Positions 44,347 through 52,622 of a DNA stretch of 64,000 nucleotides are shown here, in pieces. Each line of letters starts with the position of its first letter. Position 1 is the stretch's first letter. The position numbers and the translations under genes were made by a program. A model generated the notes under the pieces. It had not been told where the DNA came from. It searched no databases and saw only the letters and a program-made list of their open reading frames with translations. The stretch comes from an uncultured Clostridia bacterium (GTDB lineage Bacteria; Bacillota; Clostridia; Christensenellales; CAG-917). The stretch is taken from NCBI GenBank assembly GCA_944332995.1, contig CALVKR010000001.1, positions 226,779 through 290,778 of the forward strand, written 5' to 3'.

Positions 44347-45588
44347 CTATTTTCTTATCTGTCCGTTACCTTCGATGACGTATTTGACCGACGTCAATTC
44401 TTTGAGCGCTATAGGACCTCTTGCGTGCAGCTTTTGCGTGGAAATTCCCATTTCCGCACCGAGCCCGAATTCAAATCCGTCCGTAAAGCGAGTGGAAGCG
44501 TTTACGTATACGCAAGCGGAATCGACGTTCTTTTCAAAATAATTTTTGGCGAATTCGTCTTTTGTTATAATCGCATCCGAGTGATTTGTGGAATATTTAT
44601 TTATCATATCCACAGCCTCTTCCACTCCGCTTACCACGGCAAACGACATTTTATAGGCTTCATATTCAGTTCCGTAGTCTTCATCGGTCATAATCCCGAT
44701 TTTCGGCAAAACTTTTCTTGCTCTCTCGTCTCCGACGATTTCCACGTTTTTGGTAGACAAAGCGTCGTAAGCCATGGGCAAAAACTTTTCGCATATTGCC
44801 TCATCGACGATAAGATGTTCCGCCGCATTGCATACGGACGGACGCTGAGTTTTGGCGTTGAACACGATATTTTTAGCCATCTCCAAGTCGGCAGTCTTTT
44901 CGACGTAAACATGGCAGTTTCCGCCCGACGAAGCTATGACCGGCATTGTGGCGTTTTCGAGCACGAAACGCTTTAAGCCCTCGCCGCCTCTCGGGATACA
45001 GACGTCGATATATTTTCCCTGACCGAGCATTACCTTTGACGAATCCCTTGACGTGTCGTCAATGAACGCCACGCAGTCGGAAGCGAATCCCGCTTTGGCA
45101 ATTGCGCCTTCCATGACTTTGTATAACGCCCTGTTAGAGTAAATTGCGTCCTTGCCTCCTCTGAGCACGACGGCGTTTCCGCTTTTAAGACAAAGAGCGG
45201 CGGCGTCCACCGTGACGTTTGGTCTTGCCTCGTAAATAATTGCAATAACTCCCAAAGGGGCACGCACTCTCTTGAGGTTAAGCCCCGCCTTGTTGGTGAA
45301 GCTGTCTACCACCTCGCCGACAGGATCGGGCAAAGAGATAATCTGCCTTACGCCCTCAATCATGGTGTCTATGCGCTCGCTCGTCAAAGTAAGACGGTCG
45401 ACAAAGACGGAATCCTGCTTGGTGTAGTTTTTGAGGTCAACGGCGTTTTCTTTTAATATCTCCGCCTTGTTTTCCTCAAGCGCCACCGCCACCGCCTCGA
45501 GCATTCTATTCTTTTGCTCGGAGGTGTAGCCTGCCAGAATATATGAAGCCGCCTTGGCTTTTTTGCAAACCTCTTCTACGTTAAACAT
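44347..45588 (-). CDS. proA: Gamma-glutamyl phosphate reductase
   Basis: Second enzyme of proline synthesis: reduces gamma-glutamyl phosphate to glutamate semialdehyde with NADPH. The 413-residue protein is complete, with RVRAPLGVIAIIYEARPNVT, NAVVLRGGKDAIYSN, the catalytic Cys in RPSVCNAAEHLI and FGLGAEMGISTQKLHARGPI. proB, usually adjacent, is not in the window, so the first step must be encoded elsewhere or be absent. GAGGAATAAA precedes the ATG, 9 nt after yebC. Confidence 0.97.
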   Translation of the reverse strand: MFNVEEVCKKAKAASYILAGYTSEQKNRMLEAVAVALEENKAEILKENAVDLKNYTKQDSVFVDRLTLTSERIDTMIEGVRQIISLPDPVGEVVDSFTNKAGLNLKRVRAPLGVIAIIYEARPNVTVDAAALCLKSGNAVVLRGGKDAIYSNRALYKVMEGAIAKAGFASDCVAFIDDTSRDSSKVMLGQGKYIDVCIPRGGEGLKRFVLENATMPVIASSGGNCHVYVEKTADLEMAKNIVFNAKTQRPSVCNAAEHLIVDEAICEKFLPMAYDALSTKNVEIVGDERARKVLPKIGIMTDEDYGTEYEAYKMSFAVVSGVEEAVDMINKYSTNHSDAIITKDEFAKNYFEKNVDSACVYVNASTRFTDGFEFGLGAEMGISTQKLHARGPIALKELTSVKYVIEGNGQIRK

Positions 45589-45597
45589 TTTATTCCT

Positions 45598-46338
45598 CTA
45601 TTCTTCCTCGTCGGCAATCGTGATGACGGCGTTGTGATATACGTTCTGGACGTCGTCAAGCTCCTCGAGTTTATCCACAAGCTTTAAAATCGTTTCTTGC
45701 TGTTTTTCGTCGAGCTCGCTTTCGGTATCGGCAATCATATCCACCTGAGCGTTTTCGACTTTTACGCCTGCTCCCTCGAGCGCCTCTTTGATTTTAAACA
45801 CGTCGGTCGGAGCAGTGACTATCTCAAAATATTCGTCGTCGGAATTGATATCCTCGGCGCCGAGGTCTAAAGCCGTGAGCATGAGTTCGTCTTCGGATAT
45901 AGAATTTTTGCCGACGATAATGATGCCCTTCTTTTTAAACATATACGAAACGCAGCCGGTAGCTCCCAAAGAGCCGCCGAATTTATCGAAAAGATGCCTG
46001 ACGTCGCCTGCCGTTCTGTTTTTGTTATCCGTCAAGGCTTCGACGATAAAAGCCGTTCCGCCCACACCGTAGCCTTCGTAGGTCATTTCCTCGTAGTTGA
46101 CGGTGGAGCCCTCGCCCGACGCCTTTTTTATACTGCGCGTAATATTGTCGTTAGGCATATTGGCGGCTTTTGCTTTAGAAATGACGTCACGAAGTTTGCT
46201 GTTCGAGTTAGGGTCCGGTCCTCCCGCTTTTACGGCGACCGCTATTTCACGTCCTATCTTGGTAAACACGTTTGCCCTTGCGGCGTCCGTTTTACCTTTC
46301 TTTTGAGCAATGTTGTGCCATTTGCTGTGTCCTGACAT
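45598..46338 (-). CDS. yebC: YebC/PmpR/TACO1-family protein
   Basis: A 246-residue member of the YebC family, which acts as transcription regulator in some bacteria and relieves ribosome stalling at proline runs in others. The start MSGHSKWHNIAQKKGKTDAARA is the family signature, followed by FTKIGREIAVAVK, GGPDPNSNSKLR and GYGVGGTAFIVEALTDNKNRT, then the acidic C-terminal domain. It is complete. AAGGAGATATTT stands before the ATG, and the rRNA methyltransferase ends 10 nt upstream. Confidence 0.96.
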   Translation of the reverse strand: MSGHSKWHNIAQKKGKTDAARANVFTKIGREIAVAVKAGGPDPNSNSKLRDVISKAKAANMPNDNITRSIKKASGEGSTVNYEEMTYEGYGVGGTAFIVEALTDNKNRTAGDVRHLFDKFGGSLGATGCVSYMFKKKGIIIVGKNSISEDELMLTALDLGAEDINSDDEYFEIVTAPTDVFKIKEALEGAGVKVENAQVDMIADTESELDEKQQETILKLVDKLEELDDVQNVYHNAVITIADEEE

Positions 46339-46348
46339 AAATATCTCC

Positions 46349-47095
46349 TTAATTGTTTGTATTTACAGTATAATACATTGCAACGCCCGTGGCAACTGCA
46401 ACGTTCAAAGATTCCATATTATTTCCCATGGGCAACGCCACGGAGCCTTTGCAAAGCGACTTTATCTCGTCGGATACGCCGTGCGCCTCGCTGCCTGCGA
46501 CAAAAACTACTTTGCCGATAAGGTTTGCCTTAAAAAGGTTATCCCCGTCCATATCGAGAGCATAAGAGTTAGTGCCTGTCAAAAGAGTTTTACACTCCCC
46601 GTAGTTTACCTCGTAAACTCTCGCTTTGAATATACCGCTCATGCTTGCCCTTACCGCCTTAGGCGAAAAGGCGTCAGCACAGCGATAAAGGTATATATCG
46701 TCAAAACCGCAGGATACAGCCGTTCTGATTATCGTGCCGACGTTGCCACTGTCTTGCAGCGAATCTAAAAGCAAGGCGTTTGACCTCGGAAGCTCGAAGG
46801 GGCGGCTTACCTTTTTGACGGCGGCGACAATGCCCGACGGCGTTACCGTATCGCAGGCATATTTTATGACGCTTTCGGTTGCCGCAAAAAACTTTTTGCC
46901 TGCCGTAAGATAGGAAAACTCGTCGAGCTTGTTTTGCGCCACAAGCATAAACTCCGTCGAATAGTCCGACGGCATATCCTTTATGAGCCTTTCGCCCTCC
47001 GCCAAAAACAAACCGTTTTCGTCGCGTGATTTTTTATCGGAAAGACTCTTTAAAAGTTTGACGTATTTATTTGAGTTTGAAGAAATAATATCCAT
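46349..47095 (-). CDS. SpoU/TrmH-family rRNA 2'-O-methyltransferase
   Basis: A 248-residue SPOUT methyltransferase modifying a ribose in rRNA or tRNA; position next to rplT suggests 23S rRNA. The small N-terminal substrate-binding domain has LKSLSDKKSRDENGLFLAEGERLI. The SPOUT knot has LLDSLQDSGNVGTIIRTAVSCGFDDIYL, FVAGSEAHGVSD and LPMGNNMESLNVAVATGVAMY. I start at the ATG at 47095, where the family sequence begins; the frame is open 24 codons upstream into the rplT terminator. The ATG stands ten bases after that terminator hairpin, so translation may depend on read-through from rplT. Confidence 0.93.
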   Translation of the reverse strand: MDIISSNSNKYVKLLKSLSDKKSRDENGLFLAEGERLIKDMPSDYSTEFMLVAQNKLDEFSYLTAGKKFFAATESVIKYACDTVTPSGIVAAVKKVSRPFELPRSNALLLDSLQDSGNVGTIIRTAVSCGFDDIYLYRCADAFSPKAVRASMSGIFKARVYEVNYGECKTLLTGTNSYALDMDGDNLFKANLIGKVVFVAGSEAHGVSDEIKSLCKGSVALPMGNNMESLNVAVATGVAMYYTVNTNN

Positions 47096-47105
47096 TTTTA
47101 AATTA

Positions 47106-47131
47106 AAATGCCGTAGCAACCTACGGCATTT
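47106..47131 (-). terminator. Terminator of infC-rpmI-rplT
   Basis: Stem AAATGCCGTAG/CTACGGCATTT with a 4-nt loop and T-rich trail, 3 nt after the rplT stop. The downstream genes on the same strand begin right behind it. Confidence 0.85.
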
Positions 47132-47133
47132 AA

Positions 47134-47490
47134 TTATTTTGCGATGGCTTTCTTGGCGGTTTCGCAAAGTGCGGAAAAAGCCTTTTCGTCACTGACTGCG
47201 ATTTCTGCCAAAACCTTTCTGTTGAGGTTTACGTTTGCCTCTTTAAGGCCGTACATAAGTTTTGAATAGCTGAGCCCGTTTTGTCTTGCTCCGGCGTTGA
47301 TACGGGTGATCCAGAGCGAACGGAAATCGCGTTTTTTCTGTTTTCTGCCGACGTAGGCATAGTAACCCGATTTCAAAACCTGTTGTTTGGCTACACGGTA
47401 TAAACTGTGTTTTGCCGCATAGTAGCCTTTTGCTTGCTTCATTATCTTTCTACGCTTTTTCTGCGCGTTAACAGCTCTTTTAATTCTCAT
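47134..47490 (-). CDS. rplT: 50S ribosomal protein L20
   Basis: Early-assembly 23S-binding protein and, in many bacteria, autoregulator of its own operon. The 118-residue sequence is canonical: [23 protein letters not shown], the basic [24 protein letters not shown] and [17 protein letters not shown]. It lies 10 nt after rpmI. In Firmicutes L20 binds an RNA structure ahead of infC, which fits the attenuator found in the leader here. Confidence 0.98.
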   Translation of the reverse strand: MRIKRAVNAQKKRRKIMKQAKGYYAAKHSLYRVAKQQVLKSGYYAYVGRKQKKRDFRSLWITRINAGARQNGLSYSKLMYGLKEANVNLNRKVLAEIAVSDEKAFSALCETAKKAIAK

Positions 47491-47500
47491 ATTTTATCTC

Positions 47501-47698
47501 CTATTGATAAGGCAAAAGTCTCTTCATTTCGTTTGTCTTGGTTTGGTCTACGTAACCGCCGCTGCGAAGATTTCTCTTTCTCTTGGGGGTTTTCTTGGTC
47601 AAGATGTGGCTTTTTCCCGATTTGCCGGATTTATAAAGTCCGTTGCTGGTTGCCTTAAAGCGCTTTTTAGCGCCGCTGTGTGTTTTCTGTTTTGGCAT
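47501..47698 (-). CDS. rpmI: 50S ribosomal protein L35
   Basis: The 65-residue basic protein of the large subunit: [37 protein letters not shown] and MKRLLPY are standard. It sits 12 nt after infC with AAGGAGG before the ATG, in the invariant infC-rpmI-rplT order. Confidence 0.98.
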   Translation of the reverse strand: MPKQKTHSGAKKRFKATSNGLYKSGKSGKSHILTKKTPKRKRNLRSGGYVDQTKTNEMKRLLPYQ

Positions 47699-47710
47699 AG
47701 TGGCCTCCTT

Positions 47711-48223
47711 CTATTTTTTCGCATTAGGGGCAAAAATCACGAAAATGTTTCTGCCTTCCTGTATAGGTGCTTTTTCAATGGCGACGTCCTCGCCGACGAG
47801 TTTGATAAACTCCTTTATGACGTCCATGGCTATCTCGGGATGAGCCTGCTGACGTCCTTTAAGCCTTATCGACGCTTTTACCTTGTTGCCGTCGTCGATA
47901 AACTTTTTAGCCTGTTTGGCAAGCCTTGTAAGGTCGCCCACGTCGATTGTGGCAGAAAGATAAACTTCTTTGAGCTCGACAACGTGCTGATTTTTTTTGG
48001 CTTCTTTCTCCTTTTTTTGTTGCTCGTAACGGAACTTGCCGTAATCCATGATTTTGCATACGGGAGGGTCGACGTTGGGCGAGATTTTAACGAGATCCAA
48101 TCCCTGGTCGTCCGCAATTTTCTGAGCGTCCTTTGACGACATAACCCCGAGCTGAGCTCCGTCCGACGAAATTAACCTAACTTCCCTGTCACGGATTTGA
48201 TTGTTGGTTTGAAGTTCTTTGAT
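47711..48223 (-). CDS. infC: Translation initiation factor IF-3, AUC start
   Basis: IF-3 binds the 30S subunit and checks start-codon fidelity. NNQIRDREVRLISSDGAQLG, NVDPPVCKIMDYGKFRYEQQKK and IRLKGRQQAHPEIAMDVIKEF cover the two alpha/beta domains, and the length is a normal 170 residues. No ATG, GTG or TTG fits: the best start is ATC at 48223 (IKELQTNNQ), nine bases after a perfect GGAGG at 48237-48233. Non-canonical AUU/AUC/AUA starts are a known feature of infC and let IF-3 repress its own translation. The upstream open codons are leader. Confidence 0.95.
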   Translation of the reverse strand: MKELQTNNQIRDREVRLISSDGAQLGVMSSKDAQKIADDQGLDLVKISPNVDPPVCKIMDYGKFRYEQQKKEKEAKKNQHVVELKEVYLSATIDVGDLTRLAKQAKKFIDDGNKVKASIRLKGRQQAHPEIAMDVIKEFIKLVGEDVAIEKAPIQEGRNIFVIFAPNAKK

Positions 48224-48241
48224 AGTGGTTTTCCTCCATAA

Positions 48242-48276
48242 TAAAATAAAAATCGGACAGCAAAAAGCCATCCGAT
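48242..48276 (-). promoter_or_regulatory. Leader attenuator ahead of infC (L20-leader-like)
   Basis: A hairpin (ATCGGA..GC/GC..TCCGAT with a small internal loop) followed on the minus strand by TTTTTATTTTA sits between the promoter and the infC ribosome site, the layout of an intrinsic terminator controlling ribosomal-protein operons. Feedback by L20 is known for firmicute infC leaders; I infer it here from position. Confidence 0.75.
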
Positions 48277-48357
48277 ACCTAAAAAACAAAGTAAGTTTTT
48301 TAAGAAACCAAAAACAACGAAATGCGTTTGGTGAGAAGACTTTCTACTTGTGTAATA

Positions 48358-48386
48358 ATAATATCAAACGCCAAAAAGTAAGTCAA
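48358..48386 (-). promoter_or_regulatory. Promoter of the infC operon
   Basis: On the minus strand TTGACT (48386-48381), 17-nt spacer, TATTAT (48363-48358). The start site would leave a leader of about 125 nt that includes the attenuator. Confidence 0.75.
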
Positions 48387-48421
48387 GCGTTTTGACCCAC
48401 TTTTATTTATTGAAAGCGTTA

Positions 48422-48455
48422 AAAAACGCCGTGCTCTACGGCACGGCGTTTTAAA
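48422..48455 (-). terminator. Terminator of the phage-like gene cluster
   Basis: Stem AACGCCGTGC/GCACGGCGTT extended by A/T pairs, with T runs on both sides, between the last holin gene and the infC promoter. A second hairpin (CCGTC/GACGG) lies at ~48515. The region 48456-48605 has no frame. Confidence 0.82.
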
Positions 48456-48605
48456 TTTTAGTTTTTAACGGTTTCTCGCTAAAAATCGACTTGTAAAGCT
48501 GATACGACATATTCCGTCCGCTACCGACGGATACTAACCTTTTGCTTTTGTTTGACTACTGCCCGTCTTAACTGCGACGGCAATGCGACAAAAACGGTCA
48601 ATTTT

Positions 48606-48959
48606 TTATTGTTCTTTTTCGATTTCGGCGGCGACGGCATACTCTGCCTTGGATTGTCCTTCGCAATCAGTTTCTTCGCTCTCCTCGTTTGCGGTCTCGT
48701 TTGTCACATCGGTTAAGACTTCTTCAACCGTCTCGGAGCCTGCCTCGCCGTCTTGAGATACGGCATCCGAGCTTGAAGCCGCAGTCTTTTTGTCGCCTAT
48801 CAAAATTCCGCTGAACACCAAAACGCTCGCTATTGACGAGATTGCCGTTTCGATTTCCGTTCCTCCCATCTCTATGCCGAACGCCCTCAGTATCATGAGA
48901 ATTGCGCCTGCAAGCGTCGTCCAAAAGCTAACCGATTTCAACCTTGTTTTTAGATTCAT
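48606..48959 (-). CDS. Phi-LC3-type phage holin with an acidic tail
   Basis: A 117-residue protein whose first ~60 residues match the Phage_holin_1 pattern: LKTRLKSVSFWTTLAGAILMILRAFGIEM, then a second hydrophobic stretch ISSIASVLVFSGILIGD. Holins make pores that release lysin or collapse the membrane potential. The remaining ~60 residues are an acidic Ser/Glu/Thr-rich tail not usual in this family. GGGGGAGAAAG precedes the ATG, and the start overlaps the upstream holin-like gene by 32 nt. It is the last gene of the capsid cluster; no lysin gene is next to it. Confidence 0.75.
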   Translation of the reverse strand: MNLKTRLKSVSFWTTLAGAILMILRAFGIEMGGTEIETAISSIASVLVFSGILIGDKKTAASSSDAVSQDGEAGSETVEEVLTDVTNETANEESEETDCEGQSKAEYAVAAEIEKEQ

Positions 48960-49236
48960 AATCTTTCTCCCCCTCCATAACGCTCTTTTTTGCGACTTTC
49001 CATTTAGAGTTTCTGCTTTGCATTTCGTATAAAATATTGTCCGTGTTCGATGCGATTGCCGAAATGACGGTGGCTAAGTCCTCAACCACTTTAAGCCTGT
49101 CCGTCAACGCCTGAACGGTGCCCATATACGCCTGTTCCCTCACCTTGGAATCACGCAGGACGTATATGAGCAAAAACACGAACATCGTCGCCCAAACGCC
49201 GTTGGCGAGAACCTGTCCTATAAATTCTTCCCACAT
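48928..49236 (-). CDS. BhlA/UviB-like holin
   Basis: A 102-residue small membrane protein. One N-terminal hydrophobic segment (GVWATMFVFLLIYVL) is followed by the charged RDSKVREQAY and a helical region, as in the BhlA/UviB family associated with bacteriocin release and phage lysis. AGGTGATACT precedes the ATG. It overlaps the phi-LC3-type holin by 32 nt and follows the coiled-coil gene after 8 nt. Two holin-type genes side by side are common in firmicute prophages, but a lysin should accompany them and is missing here. Confidence 0.78.
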   Translation of the reverse strand: MWEEFIGQVLANGVWATMFVFLLIYVLRDSKVREQAYMGTVQALTDRLKVVEDLATVISAIASNTDNILYEMQSRNSKWKVAKKSVMEGEKDYESKNKVEIG

Positions 49237-49244
49237 AGTATCAC

Positions 49245-50249
49245 CTAAAAATATTTCTTTTGCCCTATCTTTCTGTTGTTTAAATTGTCGAGCAAAGTGT
49301 CGTAATAAATGCCGAGATAATACTTCATCGTCGGGCTTGCCTTAAGAGCGTCGACTGCAATATCCGGCGATAACGAATTATAAAAATCGGAAGCTATCTT
49401 AAAGCGCTGTTCGTAGTTTTCCTTTTTCTCTCCGCTGTATCCGAATTCCTTTTCGTATTCCGCCTTGATTTTTGCCTGTTCCGCCTTTTCCTCGAGGTAG
49501 TCGTTTATCTGCTTTTCACGCTCGACGGCATAGTCTTTTTGTTTTTCCAAAACCTTTTGATTGTACTCGGCGTATTCTTTTGTCAGTTTGTCCCTCTCTT
49601 TCGTAAGCGAATCGATTTTGTTTTTGACGTCGCCTGCATATTGCAAATCGAGCGCTTCGAGCGCCGATTCTCTTTCCGAAAGAAGTATTTCAATCTGATT
49701 GGCGATAGAATCGAGCTCGGTTTCGTAGGCGTTCTTGACGCTGTCCGCTTCCGCCTTATAAGAGCTATCCACACCCTCGAGCTGAGTATCCATAATGCTC
49801 GAACGGGAAAGACCGTTTTTGACGGCGTTGTTTTTCGTCTTTTCGTAAGCGCTGTCCCTCTCGCTTTTCAGGTTGCCGAGTTCTGTTTCTTTTTGAGCTT
49901 CCTTTTCCGACGCCTTGGTCAAAAGCGAATTTTCCTTTTCAAGGCTCGACGAGGTAACGTCGTTCTTTTTTTCGTCGTATTTTCCCTTGAAGGTATCGGC
50001 GGCAAGCTGAGTTATTTCCTCGTCCGTCTTAGGAGTATACTCGATTGTCTTAAGTCCGCTGTCGGACGGAAAGAGTTCGTTGATATTCGGTTCTTTTTCC
50101 AAAGTGGAGTTGTACAATTCTTCGAGCTGCTTTAACTGAGTCGTAACCTGTTCCTCTTTTTTCAAAGCGTCGGATATAGCCTGCGTTCTCTCCTCTTCGA
50201 GCTGTTCTTTTGTTTTAAACAAATCTTTAAAATCGTCCCAAAATGACAT
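49245..50249 (-). CDS. Coiled-coil phage protein of unknown role
   Basis: A 334-residue protein that is almost entirely Glu/Lys/Leu-rich and helical, with heptad-like stretches over ~20-280 (EEERTQAISDALKKEEQ, KTKNNAVKNGLSR, LSERESALEALDLQY). A compact end (IASDFYNSLSPDIAVDALKA, YYLGIYYDTLLDN) follows. No signal or membrane part. In P22-like gene orders a tail needle or ejection protein would stand at about this place after the gp10-like gene, and a coiled coil would suit either, but I recognise no family. GGGGGAATAAG stands before the ATG. Confidence 0.6.
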   Translation of the reverse strand: MSFWDDFKDLFKTKEQLEEERTQAISDALKKEEQVTTQLKQLEELYNSTLEKEPNINELFPSDSGLKTIEYTPKTDEEITQLAADTFKGKYDEKKNDVTSSSLEKENSLLTKASEKEAQKETELGNLKSERDSAYEKTKNNAVKNGLSRSSIMDTQLEGVDSSYKAEADSVKNAYETELDSIANQIEILLSERESALEALDLQYAGDVKNKIDSLTKERDKLTKEYAEYNQKVLEKQKDYAVEREKQINDYLEEKAEQAKIKAEYEKEFGYSGEKKENYEQRFKIASDFYNSLSPDIAVDALKASPTMKYYLGIYYDTLLDNLNNRKIGQKKYF

Positions 50250-50250
50250 C

Positions 50251-50343
50251 TTATTCCCCCGCTAAAATCTTTACCTTTTGTTCAAGGTAGATTATTCTTC
50301 TGTTGAGCTGTTCAATCAAAATCATTATTTTTTTAAAATCCAT
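50251..50343 (-). CDS. 30-residue coiled-coil micro-protein
   Basis: A tiny frame from the ATG at 50343 to the TAA at 50251, filling the gap between two phage genes almost exactly. AGGTG precedes it, and the next gene starts 1 nt after its stop. The peptide (IMILIEQLNRRIIYLEQKV at its core) has a leucine/isoleucine heptad, so a short helix that dimerises is likely. It is too short for usual gene calls; close packing and the ribosome site support it. Confidence 0.55.
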   Translation of the reverse strand: MDFKKIMILIEQLNRRIIYLEQKVKILAGE

Positions 50344-50353
50344 TTTGCACCTG

Positions 50354-51757
50354 CTATTCGACAATATCGATTTCAAAATCAATCGGCTTAATTTCCGCTT
50401 CGGCGCTTTCGCAATCGATTTCAAACGACAGAATATAACCGCTTTTTTCGATTCTTACCCTTTGATACGCTTCCTTTCCCGAAATTTTAAACGAATATGT
50501 CTTGCCGTCCGCCGTCACCTTGAAAACGATATCGCTTGACGTGTAGACGTTGATTGCCTTTATGACCTTTCTGTTTATAGAGTCAAACGTCGTGTCTATG
50601 CTTTTCCATGTCTTGTTTAAAGGAATTTCTTTATAGGCGCCGCTGTCCGTCAGTTTTAAAATCTCGTTTCCTATCAACGCTAAAACTTCGCTTGCGTGAT
50701 GACTGCTTACGGCTAAAAGCACCTTTACGTCTATATCCTTTATCAATGTCAGGCTCTTTTTTTCAAGGTCATAAATTCCCACCGTGTTGTTGCTTCCGAA
50801 AGGCTCGGCGTCGTCTGCCCTGAAAGCGTAATAATACTTTCCGTCAAGCGCACAGGCGGTAAGCGAGGTATAATCCGTTATTCTCAAAAGCGAATCGTCT
50901 ATCTCCTTTATCGAATATCCGTCAAAAGAGTAAAGCCCGTTCGTTGTCAGAAAGTAAATGCTCTCCCCTGCAAGCACGATGGAGTTTTTCAATATCCTGC
51001 CGACGCCCATCGCCACTTTCGCCACGGAAAACTGCGTCTGGTCGGCATAGGCGGTAATTCGCATTATGGCGTCCTCTTTGAAGACGAAAACGTAATCCAT
51101 AAAACTTATCACCTTTAAGAGGTCGCCCCAATCGTCCAGAAAGTCGATATAACCACCCTCATCGGTGGACACGTTCCAATTCAAAGGATTGAAATCGTCG
51201 GAAAACCAAACCCTGTTGCGCTCTTCCATAGTAGTTCCGAAAACTCTTTCATAGTGAAAGGTGAGCGAGGAAAAACACGGCGAATCGGGATTGAAGTTTA
51301 CGGTTGTATCGTCAAGCATGATAAGATAACTCACGTCGCCGGACAGCAAAATGACGTCGGAGCCGTCCTGATTGAAGTTTACGCTGCTCGCTTCTCCGTT
51401 GAGAGTAACGTTGTATACGCACTCAAAATCCCCCTCGGCAAAAAGCGGTTGCTGATAAATTATGTCTCTGTCGGATACTACCACGAGCCTGTCGTCGTAA
51501 GTTCCGTCAGGCTTTGTTCGCTTGTATAAAAACATATAGTCGATGACTTCGTTGCCGTTGCCCTCCGTAAACGGTTTTATCGTATGCCGTCCGTCTTTCG
51601 GGTCGGGGTAAGGAAAATCTGCGGCGGCAAACCCCACGTCCGATTTCAGCGAGCCGTCTCCGAAAACGAATCCGTCGCACTCTTTGGCATAGCTTATGTC
51701 GTCGTTAAATCCGAAAGGCTTCTGCCCTTTAAACCGCAGGGTGAATTTTTTGCTCAT
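50354..51757 (-). CDS. P22 gp10-like tail accessory/DNA-stabilisation protein (tentative)
   Basis: A 467-residue beta-rich protein with regularly spaced short strands, such as YMFLYKR, RLVVVSDRDIIYQQPLF, DVILLSGDVSYLIM and RILKNSIVLAGESIYFLTTNGLYSFDGYS. The segment RVWFSDDFNPLNW is of the kind seen in the plug/hub proteins that close the portal of short-tailed phages. A beta-propeller is expected. I begin at the ATG at 51757, with AAGGAG six bases ahead; the stop of the connector gene overlaps it by four bases. Assignment rests on pattern and gene order. Confidence 0.6.
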   Translation of the reverse strand: MSKKFTLRFKGQKPFGFNDDISYAKECDGFVFGDGSLKSDVGFAAADFPYPDPKDGRHTIKPFTEGNGNEVIDYMFLYKRTKPDGTYDDRLVVVSDRDIIYQQPLFAEGDFECVYNVTLNGEASSVNFNQDGSDVILLSGDVSYLIMLDDTTVNFNPDSPCFSSLTFHYERVFGTTMEERNRVWFSDDFNPLNWNVSTDEGGYIDFLDDWGDLLKVISFMDYVFVFKEDAIMRITAYADQTQFSVAKVAMGVGRILKNSIVLAGESIYFLTTNGLYSFDGYSIKEIDDSLLRITDYTSLTACALDGKYYYAFRADDAEPFGSNNTVGIYDLEKKSLTLIKDIDVKVLLAVSSHHASEVLALIGNEILKLTDSGAYKEIPLNKTWKSIDTTFDSINRKVIKAINVYTSSDIVFKVTADGKTYSFKISGKEAYQRVRIEKSGYILSFEIDCESAEAEIKPIDFEIDIVE

Positions 51758-52293
51758 ATCCATCTCCTTTTGGGCAATACGATAGTTTTTGAATACTTCA
51801 CCTTTTTTATCGACTTATCGAATTTATCCTCCCAAAACGACGAAAGGTCATACATTCCGTTTTCAAAATAATATTTGCCGAGCGTGCCGTAAACCATCGT
51901 GACGAGTTTGAGATTTATATCGTCGATATAGTCGGTATATTTCAATTCCGGCGGCGTGTATTCGTAAACTGCTTCCACTTCCCCGATAGCGCCCGTCGCA
52001 ACGTATGTCGGATAGACGGTAAAATCGCATGGTATGCCGTCCTTTAAAATTTTTTTGATTTTCGTAACCCTTTCCGAAAACTGCGCCAAATCGATAATCC
52101 CGTCCCCTACCGTCACCTTTTCCGAGCCCGACGTCGGCAGGATATCCGAACAAATTTCAAGATAAGTAAGGTTTAGACAGTTCATCAATCTTTCAAGCAG
52201 ATTTTGTTGCTCGCCGCTAAGCTGTTGCGATGAGGTAAAATCTTCTGCGCCTATCGTTTCAAGACATTTTTTTATAATGCTTTTAACTTCCAA
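51754..52293 (-). CDS. Phage head-tail connector-like protein (gp4 position)
   Basis: A 179-residue protein. The likely start is TTG at 52293: a perfect AGGAGG lies six bases upstream, and an in-frame ATG at 52365 would overlap the previous gene by 83 nt. The N-terminal half is helical (CLETIGAEDF, LMNCLNLTYLEICSDIL), the rest mixed (CDFTVYPTYVATGAIGEVEAVYEYTPPEL), ending in a basic tail. Helical adaptor proteins of this size join portal to tail in P22-like phages (gp4). It overlaps its neighbours by 11 and 4 nt. I infer the role from position only. Confidence 0.55.
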   Translation of the reverse strand: MEVKSIIKKCLETIGAEDFTSSQQLSGEQQNLLERLMNCLNLTYLEICSDILPTSGSEKVTVGDGIIDLAQFSERVTKIKKILKDGIPCDFTVYPTYVATGAIGEVEAVYEYTPPELKYTDYIDDINLKLVTMVYGTLGKYYFENGMYDLSSFWEDKFDKSIKKVKYSKTIVLPKRRWI

Positions 52294-52579
52294 AATACGC
52301 CTCCTGTGCTTTTCGGACAACGTTTTCCGCCCTTTGCCTTTCGGCGTTAAGGTTTTCTTTTTCAAGCTCGTTTAAAAGTTTTTCGATATTTTCCCTTCTC
52401 GTCCGCCTCAGTTTAAAGATATCCTCGCCGGTAGGAGGAGTGTCGGACAAAGTCAGTTCCAGCCCGTATCGGCTGTGAATTTCATATCTTGACTTTTGCT
52501 CGTTGAAAAAGAGCGTATAGTCGCCCACCTCTCTGATTCTTTTTGCTATGTCGAATAAATCTTTTTTTATCTTTCTCAT
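52283..52579 (-). CDS. Small phage protein of unknown function
   Basis: A 98-residue charged protein (IAKRIREVGDYTLFFNEQKSRYEIHS, then a helical Arg/Glu-rich end). It lies between the capsid terminator and the connector-like gene, whose start overlaps its stop by 11 nt. No convincing ribosome site precedes its ATG, which lies just after the terminator hairpin, so expression may require read-through. No family recognised. Confidence 0.6.
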   Translation of the reverse strand: MRKIKKDLFDIAKRIREVGDYTLFFNEQKSRYEIHSRYGLELTLSDTPPTGEDIFKLRRTRRENIEKLLNELEKENLNAERQRAENVVRKAQEAYFGS

Positions 52580-52589
52580 GTTAATATAA

Positions 52590-52611
52590 ACGGCACTCTT
52601 TCGAGTGCCGT
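52590..52611 (-). terminator. Internal terminator-like hairpin after the coat gene
   Basis: Stem ACGGCACTC/GAGTGCCGT with a 4-nt loop and TTTATATT on the minus side, 11 nt after the coat stop. It would limit transcription of the downstream genes compared with the abundant coat protein. Confidence 0.65.
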
Positions 52612-52622
52612 CCGTCAGTATG

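Noticed and set aside
44347..45588. Search for proB beside proA
   Set aside because: No kinase frame is found on either side; the gene is simply not in the window.
49245..50249. Tape-measure protein
   Set aside because: At 334 residues and without hydrophobic segments it is too short, and no tail tube or assembly genes accompany it.
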